DNA from: Trueperaceae bacterium
Lineage (GTDB): Bacteria > Deinococcota > Deinococci > Deinococcales > Trueperaceae
Length of the DNA: 5,090 bases
Assembly: GCA_011390455.1 (NCBI GenBank)
Contig: JAABSI010000155.1
Span: 1-5,090, forward strand
Reading direction: 5' to 3'
How positions within the stretch are numbered: position 1 is the first letter of the stretch; each line of letters starts with the position of its first letter. The notes under the pieces were generated by a model. It had not been told where the DNA came from. It did not search any database and saw only the letters and a program-made list of their open reading frames with translations. A program made the translations under genes and the position numbers. Positions 1 to 5,090 of the stretch are shown piece by piece.

Positions 1-606
1 GTGCCACAGGAACCGCGCCGCCACCGCCCGCTGCGGCCGCCAGCGCTCCGCCCAAGCGTCCAGCTCGTCCCAGCCGGGGAGCGCCGGCAGGCCCCACAGC
101 TCCCGAACGGCCTTCGCCAACGCCAGGTCGCCGCTCGGCCAGGCGTCGGGCCGGCGCAGCGCGAAGAGGAGGTAGACGTCCGCCGTCCAGCGCCCGATGC
201 CGCGCAGGGCGACGAGGGTGCGGCGCACCTCGTCGTCGGGCGCGACCGCCAGCCGGTCGAGGTCGAGCGCGCCAGCCGCGATCGCCGCCGCCAGGCCGCG
301 GGCGTAACCCGCCTTCTGGCGGCTGAAGCCGATGGCGCGAAGGCGCGCGTCGTCGAGCGTCAGGAACCCTTCCGGCTCGACGCGGCCGAGCGCCCCCTCG
401 AGCCGCCCGAACGCCGCGACCGCCGACTCCAGCGACACCTGCTGCGCCAGGATCCCGTGCACCAACCCGGCGAAGCCCTCGGGGTGGCGCCAGAAAGGCG
501 GCGGGCCCCAGCGATCGAGGACGCCGGCCAGCACGGAGTCCGCCGCAACGAGGCGCTCGACGGCGCCGGCATACGTCTCCGGCGTCAGCCCTGTCGCCAA
601 CAGCAC
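1..606 (-). CDS. alkA: DNA-3-methyladenine glycosylase II (AlkA family), 3' end cut by window edge
   Basis: Base-excision repair enzyme of the HhH-GPD superfamily. The family removes alkylated purines such as 3-methyladenine from DNA in the cytoplasm by hydrolysing the N-glycosidic bond. 202 residues are visible. Residues 45-65 (GILAQQVSLESA) match the conserved helix after the N-terminal region. Residues 134-143 (LRGIGRWTAD) form the helix-hairpin-helix that grips DNA. PSGDLAL carries the expected catalytic aspartate at about residue 160. The frame ends on FLWH, normally close to the C-terminus, so little is missing. The length fits the short Deinococcus-type AlkA (about 200-225 residues), not the 282-residue E. 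coli form. I chose the GTG at 606 because GGGGAGGG lies 7 bases upstream. A GTG at 639 is in frame, but its purine run abuts the codon. The start overlaps the end of the VOC remnant, suggesting past translational coupling. The upstream frame is open into the Fic gene. Confidence 0.88.
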   Translation of the reverse strand, partial: MLLATGLTPETYAGAVERLVAADSVLAGVLDRWGPPPFWRHPEGFAGLVHGILAQQVSLESAVAAFGRLEGALGRVEPEGFLTLDDARLRAIGFSRQKAGYARGLAAAIAAGALDLDRLAVAPDDEVRRTLVALRGIGRWTADVYLLFALRRPDAWPSGDLALAKAVRELWGLPALPGWDELDAWAERWRPQRAVAARFLWH

Positions 607-824
607 CGCATGGCCCTCCCCCAGCCGTTCGCCAGGCACCTCCTCGGCGGATTCGACGTGCGCAAAACGCGAGGGGCAATCTCCAACAGCGCCGCGAAGG
701 TGCGACCGCGCGCCGCGGCGTCCGGCCCCGTCAGCAGCGGCAGCGGCCCCTCCGGCACCACCTGCCACGACACCCCGAAGCGGTCCTTCAACCAACCGCA
801 GGGGACGATCGGGGAGAGGGGCAT
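585..824 (-). pseudogene. C-terminal remnant of a PhnB-like VOC (glyoxalase-fold) protein
   Basis: The frame from the ATG at 824 to the TGA at 585 encodes 79 residues. The segment PCGWLKDRFGVSWQVVP (about residues 8-24) is the hallmark end of the PhnB/3-demethylubiquinone-9 3-methyltransferase-like VOC domain. It is followed by LLTGPDAAARGRTFAALLEI, which matches the usual last helix. Full-length members have about 130-160 residues, so roughly the first 90-100 are missing. I found no N-terminal VOC sequence in any frame between 825 and 1012. The ATG has no ribosome binding site. After ALLEI the tail no longer resembles the family, although the native stop may still be at 585. The VOC fold needs paired beta-alpha-beta modules, so this piece is unlikely to be functional. 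It is probably what remains of a gene once placed directly before the glycosylase. Confidence 0.72.
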
Positions 825-843
825 GGGCGGATGGTAGACGGTC

Positions 844-864
844 GGGGGGTGGGGGGGGTGTGGG
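844..864 (+). other. G-run with G-quadruplex potential
   Basis: The + strand has six G's, a T, eight G's, TGT, then three G's. It lies in the 188-base spacer (825-1012) between the Fic stop and the VOC remnant, where I see no gene. Runs of three or more G's with short loops can fold into a G-quadruplex. The G-rich strand is the template for the leftward genes. Folding is an inference. The run may also simply be a drifted spacer or a hotspot for assembly errors. Confidence 0.4.
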
Positions 865-1012
865 TTCGGATCCGGCTGTGCCGCGGACCCTGACGGCCGG
901 CGGGCCCTGCGCGCTCCATTCACCGTCCCCAACGCGACGATCGACGTCGACGGCCTCATCGGGGCGTCCGTCGCCCGACCCCGACCTACGACGCGTCGTG
1001 CCGCCTCGATGG

Positions 1013-2175
1013 TCAAGCCGACAGGAACAGCTCGAGGTAGGGGGCGTAGCGAAAGCGTCGGTTCCGCGCGAACCCCGTGAACTCCTCGAGGATGCCCATC
1101 TCGACGAGGCGAGCCACCATGACGTTCGCGGCGGCGTAGGTCGTGCCCGCCATGCCTGCACGTCCGCGACGGACACGATGGGCCGGTCGAACAGCGCGTC
1201 GAGCGTTCGATGGCCGTTGGCCGCTCCCCGGCCCAAGCCTTCGGTGATGGCGTTCCGATGCGCCTCGCGCAGGAGGACGATCCGCCCTGCGGTGGCCGTA
1301 GCCTCGTCGGCGACCTCGATGACGCCGCGGAGGAAGAACCGCAGCCACGCCTCCCAGGCCCCGTCGTCACGAACGGCCTGGAGTTGATCGTAGTAGGCCT
1401 GGCGGTAGCGACGGAAGTAGTGGGACAGGTACAGGTACAGGACCGGCTTGTGGAGCACACCGCGCTCGGTCAGCAGGAACGTCGTCAACAACCGGCCGAC
1501 GCGTCCGTTGCCATCCAGGAACGGGTGGATCGTCTCGAACTGGACGTGGGCGAGCGCGATCTTCACGAGCACCGGAAGCCCATCGTCCTCGTGCAGGAAG
1601 CGTTCGAGGTCGGCGAGCGCGTCGGGTACGACGTGGTGGGGTGCTGGAACGAACGTGGCCGTCGCCAACGTCGAGCCGGCCGGTCCGATCCAGTTCTGGC
1701 TGCTGCGCAGTTCGCCGGGCCGTAGGTTCCCGCCGCGCACACCCGACAGGAGCTCCGATTGAATCTCACGGATCAGGCGCACCGAGACGGGCAGCTCGGC
1801 CAAGCGCCGGAGGCCGTGGTGCATGGCACGGACGTAATCGACGACCTCGACGACGTCGTGCGGCCGCTCCGGGTCGAGGACCCGAGCTTCGGCAGCCAGC
1901 AGGTCCTGAAGCGAGCTCTGCGTACCCTCGATCTGGCTGGAGAGCACCGCCTCCTTGCGCACGTACATGAACACGAAGCGGTCGGGGTTCGGCTGCGCCA
2001 GCACGGAACCGTCGAGTCTGCCGAGCGCTCGATCGGCTTCCGACAGCAAACGAGGCAGATCGCCGCTGAGGTCGAGCGGCGGGTCGGGCGGGAGCGGCGC
2101 CGGGAAGAACGCGCGGTAACCGTGCGGCTGCGAGACGTACGACCCGGAGCGTCGAAGCGGCACGCGATCGCTCAC
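1013..2175 (-). pseudogene. Fic family protein adenylyltransferase (class II), frameshifted near the C-terminus
   Basis: Fic proteins usually transfer AMP from ATP to a hydroxyl side chain of a target protein. The N-terminal Fic_N region contains SSQIEG (residues 79-84), matching the inhibitory motif (S/T)xxxE(G/N) with Glu83 as the regulatory glutamate. This makes it a class II, self-inhibited Fic. The active-site loop HPFLDGNGRVGR (217-228) is intact, with catalytic His217 and the GNGR anion-binding turn. Conserved Fic helices follow (LYLYLSHYF, YYDQLQAVRD). At 1155-1158 the frame breaks after VADVQ. The next residues, GMAGTTYAAANVMV, lie in the -1 frame and continue to APYLELFLSA and a stop at 1013. 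This is the usual winged-helix tail. Restoring one base gives 387 residues, a normal family length. The GTG at 2175 has GAGGTGGGG 5 bases upstream. An ATG at 2214 lacks such a site. As read, the tail is lost and translation would run on toward the glycosylase. Real mutation and sequencing error cannot be told apart here. Confidence 0.85.
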
Positions 2176-2206
2176 GCTGGCCCCACCTCGTGCACGCCGC
2201 CGGTCG

Positions 2207-2398
2207 CTACCCATGCAGGGGCGGGGCCGGCATACGCACGTAGCAGAACATCATGGAGTTCGCGACCCGCCATACGATCGCGGCACGATCACATGGGATG
2301 CCGCGGGGATTCATGCGAACCATGGTGTCCATCGCCCCATCGGGGCCTCCGATGAACCCGTCGACCGTCGACTGGACTTGCGGCTTCAGCTTCCTCAA
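2207..2398 (-). pseudogene. N-terminal stub of a RibD-C/dihydrofolate reductase family gene
   Basis: Bases 2176-2497 hold no intact gene. The one recognisable element starts at a TTG at 2398 and reads LRKLKPQVQSTVDGFIGGPD, then GAMDTM. This closely resembles the first 25-30 residues of bacterial 'dihydrofolate reductase family' proteins (typically MRKL..QVQ.TVDGFIAGPNGEMDWM). After that the frame loses similarity and stops at 2207, giving 64 codons against about 180-200 for the family. The same frame is open upstream to an ATG at 2461 with no family match. The stub belongs to a different subfamily from the complete gene at 4642-4064, which begins MRTQYYTATSLDGFIA, so it is not a simple tandem copy. 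A deletion that removed the rest of the gene is the likely cause. No function is expected. Confidence 0.6.
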
Positions 2399-2497
2399 GG
2401 CCGCCCGCCTTACGTATCCGTGAAGGTGGACCATGGCTCGGGCGGCGGGTCGACGAAGCAAGCCGCGTGATAGCCGTCGACGTCCGTCTCCGGCGCG

Positions 2498-3070
2498 TCA
2501 CTCCGCCGCCTCGTACGCCTCGCGCACGAACGCCAGCAGCTCGTCGTCGATCTCCTCCGGCCCGGTCACGAAGGCCCGGTGGCTGCACATCTTGCCCGGC
2601 CCGAGCGCCTCGAAGCGCTCCGTCGCTTCGGCGGCGCGGTGGTTGACGCCCACCTCGAGCCGACCGCGGCTGCCCGGTCCCACGAGCGCGAACTGCTTGC
2701 TCCGCCGCAGGCTCACGTTCGCCTTCTTGGGCGCGACCTCGAAGGAGCCCAGGCCGGCGAGCCGCGCCATGAGCGCCTCGTGCAACGAGCGCAGGGGCGC
2801 CTTGGACCCGGCGTAGATCGCGTCGAGCGGGTCGTCGGCGTCGGGTGGCGCGCCCGCGGCCGCCTCCACGTGGTCCCGCGCCAGATGGACGAGCAGGTTG
2901 GCGTGCCCATGGCCGAGCCCGAGCGCGTCCTTCGCCTTCGCGAGGAGCTCGCCATGCTTGCCGGGACCCCAGCTCGCGACCTCCGCCACGAGGTCGGCGA
3001 TCGGCCGCCCCGCCTTCGCTTCGATGCCCTTGACGTAGCTGTCCCGCGCCTGTTCCGACGTCTGCGCCAT
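2498..3070 (-). CDS. DUF4287 and DUF5655 domain-containing protein
   Basis: A 190-residue protein of unknown biochemical role. Residues 10-66 form a DUF4287 domain: DSYVKGIEAKAGRPI opens it and the diagnostic GLGHGHANLLVHLARD closes it (about 51-66). After a short acidic linker, residues from about 82 to the end match DUF5655. There PLDAIYAGSKAPLRSLHEAL starts the domain, VAPKKANVSLRRSKQFAL forms its conserved core and ELLAFVREAYEAA ends it. This two-domain order is common in bacteria. The protein looks cytoplasmic, with no signal peptide or membrane segment. The ATG at 3070 has GGGAGG 5 bases upstream, which favours it over the open extension to 3445 that shadows the neighbouring gene. It follows the SRPBCC gene by 32 bases and is probably the last gene of the operon. 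I see no clear terminator after it. Confidence 0.88.
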   Translation of the reverse strand: MAQTSEQARDSYVKGIEAKAGRPIADLVAEVASWGPGKHGELLAKAKDALGLGHGHANLLVHLARDHVEAAAGAPPDADDPLDAIYAGSKAPLRSLHEALMARLAGLGSFEVAPKKANVSLRRSKQFALVGPGSRGRLEVGVNHRAAEATERFEALGPGKMCSHRAFVTGPEEIDDELLAFVREAYEAAE

Positions 3071-3102
3071 GCCCGCCTCCCTCGGCGTCCCGGGCGACCC
3101 GT

Positions 3103-3564
3103 TCACTCGGCTTCGACGACGCGCCGGATCGCGTCCTCGAAGCGCGCGAGGTCGCCGTGCAAGCGGATCCCGCGCTCCTGGTCGTCGTCGATGGGACCGA
3201 CGATCACCCGCGAGCTGCGCAGCAGCGCGCCATCGCCCGTCGGCTCCAGCGTCACCTGCGTGTCCATCACCGTCCCCGCATGCAGGCGGCTGCGCACCGC
3301 GTAGCGCCACGGCGGGTCCCACTCGGTCACCTGCCCGTAGAGGTGACCCCGCCCGTCGCCCCAGTCCTCGTACTGCAGGCCGCCGACCCGCGGCTCGAAC
3401 ACGACGCGCTTCACGCGGTTCTCGCCGTAGGTGTAGGGGAACCACCGGAGGATCTCGTCCGGGTCGGTGAGCGCCCGGAAGACGCGCTCCGGCGGCGCCC
3501 GGAAGCGCAGTTCGCTCTCGATCCTCACAACCCTGGGCGTCTCCACGGCTCGTCCGTCCTCCAT
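3103..3564 (-). CDS. SRPBCC / AHSA1-like domain protein
   Basis: A 153-residue protein with the START-like helix-grip fold (activator of Hsp90 ATPase homologue 1-like, also called the polyketide cyclase family). These proteins bind hydrophobic ligands in a deep pocket. The ligand here is unknown. Diagnostic features are APPERVFRALTDPDEILRWF at residues 23-42, the Gly-rich strand region FEPRVGGLQYEDWG, GQVTEWDPPWRYAV, and the C-terminal helix DLARFEDAIRRVVEAE. The ATG at 3564 is chosen for its strong ribosome binding site and because the length is then typical. An in-frame GTG at 3669, five bases after the upstream stop, would add 35 residues predicted to be an amphipathic helix (YDRWVHRYADELAGELATL). 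That segment looks coding and resembles the last helix of ArsR-type regulators, so a longer protein is possible. The gene sits inside the leftward operon. Confidence 0.85.
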   Translation of the reverse strand: MEDGRAVETPRVVRIESELRFRAPPERVFRALTDPDEILRWFPYTYGENRVKRVVFEPRVGGLQYEDWGDGRGHLYGQVTEWDPPWRYAVRSRLHAGTVMDTQVTLEPTGDGALLRSSRVIVGPIDDDQERGIRLHGDLARFEDAIRRVVEAE

Positions 3565-3569
3565 CGGCC

Positions 3570-3576
3570 CCTCCTT
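3570..3576 (-). promoter_or_regulatory. Shine-Dalgarno site that decides the SRPBCC start
   Basis: AAGGAGG lies 5 bases before the ATG at 3564 and is a near-perfect anti-16S match. It supports initiation there and not at the upstream GTG (3669), which has only a weak, distant G-run. Confidence 0.65.
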
Positions 3577-3673
3577 CTCCAGATGCTGCCCCAGCGTGGC
3601 GAGCTCGCCCGCGAGCTCATCGGCGTAACGGTGCACCCAGCGGTCGTACGACCGGCGCAGGGCCGGCACGACG

Positions 3674-4033
3674 TCAGACGTACCCCTTGGACCGGTAGTC
3701 CTCGAAGCCGCGCTCGGTCAGCGCCGCGAGCTCCTCGAGCAGCGCGGGGTCCGCCTTCGTGAAGTTGAAGCACGACTTCCCTTGCATCCGCTTCTTCAGC
3801 TCCGGCGAGACGTCGTCCAGCAGGGCCGGGTTCACGTAGACGGGCATGAGGTGGTAGCTCACGTAGCGCTTCTTGACCTGGACACCGCCGAACCAGAGCG
3901 GCGCCCCGTTCGCCTGGACGTGCGACGTGTTCAAGCTGAGCTCGTCGTCACGATCGACGGTGCGCTCGAGCGAACGCGCGTACGGATCCAGAATGGCTCG
4001 CAAGCGAGCGAAGACGTCCACGAAGTCCGGCAT
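3674..4033 (-). CDS. Conserved hypothetical protein, DUF1801-like
   Basis: A 119-residue cytoplasmic protein of unknown function. It opens with a helix (DFVDVFARLRAILDPYA, residues 3-19). The conserved core is LWFGGVQVKKRYVSYHLMPV (46-65), followed by SPELKKRMQGKSCFNFTK (76-93) and a final helix ending FEDYRSKGYV. The 'GG..K.YVS.H.MP.Y' and 'KRMQGKSCFNF' blocks are typical of small conserved bacterial proteins often annotated as DUF1801 or plain hypothetical. The family name is my recollection and is less certain than the conservation. The ATG at 4033 has AGGAGG 5 bases upstream. An in-frame GTG at 4039 overlaps that site and is unlikely to be used. The gene starts 30 bases after the dihydrofolate reductase family stop, consistent with co-transcription. 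Confidence 0.78.
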   Translation of the reverse strand: MPDFVDVFARLRAILDPYARSLERTVDRDDELSLNTSHVQANGAPLWFGGVQVKKRYVSYHLMPVYVNPALLDDVSPELKKRMQGKSCFNFTKADPALLEELAALTERGFEDYRSKGYV

Positions 4034-4063
4034 CGACACCTCCTCGATCGGTCGGCCAGCGCC

Positions 4064-4642
4064 TCAGCGGCAGCGTACGGCGCCAGCGGGCATGCGCTCG
4101 ACCTCGTACCGCAACTCCACCATCCCCGAGCCCATCCGCTGCACCGACACGAGGCGCAGAAGGGGGTGCAGCACGCGCCGGGGGAAGAGCGGCTTGCCCC
4201 GCCCGAGGGTGACCGAGCCCACCTGGACGATCAGCTCGTCGAGCAGCCCGGCGTCATGGAACTGACCGGCCAGGTCGCCACCGCCGACGATCCACAGGTT
4301 CTTGCCGCCCGCGGCCTCGTGCATGGCCGCGTGCACGGGCCGCACGTCTCCCGAGGCGAGTCGGACGTCGGCGCCGGCCGGTGTCGGTAGGACTCGGCGC
4401 GTGAACACCCACGTGGGCTGCGCGTACGGCCACGGGGATCCGGTCTTGGCCTCCGCCTGCTCGCCATGCCGCAGGATCCACTCGTACGTGGTCGACCCCA
4501 TCGCCAGCGCGCCGACCTCGGCGACGAAGGACGGGTAGCTCGAGGTGCTCGGGTCGCCGAGGGGGAACAGCCAGTCGAGAACGTCGTCCTCCGTGGCGAT
4601 GAAGCCGTCGAGGCTGGTGGCCGTGTAGTACTGGGTGCGCAT
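4064..4642 (-). CDS. Dihydrofolate reductase family protein (RibD C-terminal domain type)
   Basis: A 192-residue probable NADPH-dependent reductase with the DHFR/RibD-C fold. The N-terminus RTQYYTATSLDGFIATEDD (2-20) matches the first strand and substrate loop of the family. ALAMGSTTYEWIL (45-57) corresponds to the nucleotide-binding 'MGR.TYE' helix. LWIVGGGDLAGQF (116-128) is the glycine-rich cofactor loop. LGRGKPLFP (146-154) is the conserved C-terminal turn. The substrate is unknown. Members of this group are usually distinct from the housekeeping folate enzyme FolA, so no gene symbol is given. GGAGG lies 6 bases before the ATG at 4642 but directly abuts the ATG at 4648, so 4642 is the better start. 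The gene lies 46 bases after the membrane-protein stop and 30 bases before the DUF1801-like start, within the operon. Confidence 0.88.
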   Translation of the reverse strand: MRTQYYTATSLDGFIATEDDVLDWLFPLGDPSTSSYPSFVAEVGALAMGSTTYEWILRHGEQAEAKTGSPWPYAQPTWVFTRRVLPTPAGADVRLASGDVRPVHAAMHEAAGGKNLWIVGGGDLAGQFHDAGLLDELIVQVGSVTLGRGKPLFPRRVLHPLLRLVSVQRMGSGMVELRYEVERMPAGAVRCR

Positions 4643-4688
4643 CGTCATCCTCCGACGGCGCGGCCGTCCCACGACGCGCCGTGCTGCC

Positions 4689-5090
4689 TCATCCTGCCAG
4701 CCATGCCACCCAAAGGCCCACGGTGGCGGCCGCTAGCGCCCCCCAGCCCCAACGCGAGGCCTCGAGCATCCGCCGCCCCGCGTAGGCCGTCATCGGGAAG
4801 AACGGTAGCAGCACGTCCAGGAGCAGCAGGAGGCACGCGTACGCGAGGACAGGGCCCGCGACGCCCGCCAGCGCCGGGACCGAGGTCGCGAACCAGGCCG
4901 CCCACCCCAACAGCAGCACGGCGCCGGCGCCGGCGAAGGCGACGCGCGCGAGCGCCGGGGCGAGCGCCCGCGGTGACCAGGTGCGCGCCCGCGGGTACAC
5001 GCCACCCGGCGCCACCATCGGACCCCCGAAGACGGTCGCGATCGCCGCGGCCAGCAGCAGCCCCGTCTCCCACGGGCGGTAGCGGAGCTC
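4689..5090 (-). CDS. Small membrane protein, possibly a degenerate site-2 protease (M50)-like protein; 5' end cut by window edge
   Basis: The frame is open to the window edge, so the N-terminus is missing. 133 residues are visible. Hydrophobic segments at about residues 10-27, 50-69, 77-98 and 116-132 suggest an integral membrane protein. The ELRYRPWETGLLL opening, the FGGPMVAPGGVYP loop (21-33), and the LLPFFPMTAYAGRRML block (94-109) followed by SRWGW resemble the second half of M50 proteases. In those, the last block normally reads like 'LLP.PPLDG.KVL.W'. The aspartate of that metal-binding motif is absent here (MTAYAG replaces it). If homologous, this protein is probably inactive. The HExxH motif, if any, would lie beyond the edge. 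An internal ATG at 5018 could be mistaken for the start, but the coding frame clearly continues upstream of it. It is the first visible gene of the leftward operon. It could instead be an unrelated polytopic membrane protein. Confidence 0.6.
   Translation of the reverse strand, partial: ELRYRPWETGLLLAAAIATVFGGPMVAPGGVYPRARTWSPRALAPALARVAFAGAGAVLLLGWAAWFATSVPALAGVAGPVLAYACLLLLLDVLLPFFPMTAYAGRRMLEASRWGWGALAAATVGLWVAWLAG

Noticed and set aside
1..837. Long + strand open frame (278 codons) starting at a GTG
   Set aside because: It is antisense to the glycosylase and VOC remnant, Arg/Pro-rich with no recognisable domain, and typical of the mirror frames that stay open in GC-rich DNA.
1150..1165. 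Programmed ribosomal frameshift in Fic
   Set aside because: There is no X XXY YYZ slippery heptamer or obvious downstream stem. A simple one-base loss explains the break better.
1210..2355. Overlapping + strand frames (1210-1725 and 1759-2355)
   Set aside because: They are the complement of the Fic gene, whose motifs are unmistakable on the minus strand. Their translations show no family signature.
2400..2497. Rho-independent terminator after the DUF4287 gene
   Set aside because: Short GTCGAC inverted repeats are present, but there is no stable GC hairpin followed by a T-run.
3071..3445. N-terminal extension of the DUF4287 protein to 3445
   Set aside because: The extension runs through the SRPBCC gene in another frame and has no similarity. 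The ATG at 3070 has a good ribosome binding site and a standard domain start.
2579..4390. Several 200-codon + strand frames opposite the operon genes (2579-3304, 3157-3762, 3782-4390)
   Set aside because: Each lies antisense to a gene with clear domain conservation and has low-complexity Arg/Ala/Pro composition.

Overview
The window is GC-rich (roughly two thirds G+C by eye) and every gene I can support lies on the minus strand. High GC3, GTG starts and a short AlkA-type glycosylase suggest a high-GC bacterium such as a Deinococcota/Truepera-like, actinobacterial or Chloroflexi lineage. Nothing in the window fixes the phylum. There is no rRNA, tRNA, CRISPR array or recognisable insertion sequence.

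In transcription order (right to left), the window opens with the 3' part of a small membrane protein that resembles a site-2-protease (M50) fold without its catalytic residues (5090-4689). Four compact genes follow, spaced 30-110 bases apart and each with a clear ribosome binding site: a RibD-C-type dihydrofolate reductase family protein (4642-4064), a DUF1801-like conserved protein (4033-3674), an SRPBCC/AHSA1 protein (3564-3103) and a DUF4287-DUF5655 protein (3070-2498). They look like one operon of small single-domain proteins with no obvious shared pathway. These families often travel together in accessory gene clusters.

The left half is more damaged. Bases 2497-2176 hold no intact gene, only an N-terminal stub of a second, different RibD-C/DHFR-family gene. 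Next is a class II Fic adenylyltransferase (2175-1013), well conserved through its inhibitory and catalytic motifs but carrying a one-base frameshift before its C-terminal winged-helix tail. A non-coding stretch with a strong G-run follows (1012-825). Then comes the C-terminal third of a PhnB-like VOC protein lacking its N-terminus (824-585). It overlaps the start of a DNA-3-methyladenine glycosylase II gene (606-1) that runs off the left edge.

Because of the frameshift, the Fic reading frame meets no stop and stays open through the spacer and VOC remnant into the glycosylase, which is in the same frame. A gene caller may therefore report one Fic-AlkA fusion of more than 700 codons. The homology evidence says this fusion is an artefact: the true Fic tail and the VOC remnant lie in the other two frames. 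I see no convincing new system. The best leads are the frameshift and chimeric frame, the decayed fragments, the motif-poor M50-like protein, and a possible regulator-tail remnant ahead of the SRPBCC gene.
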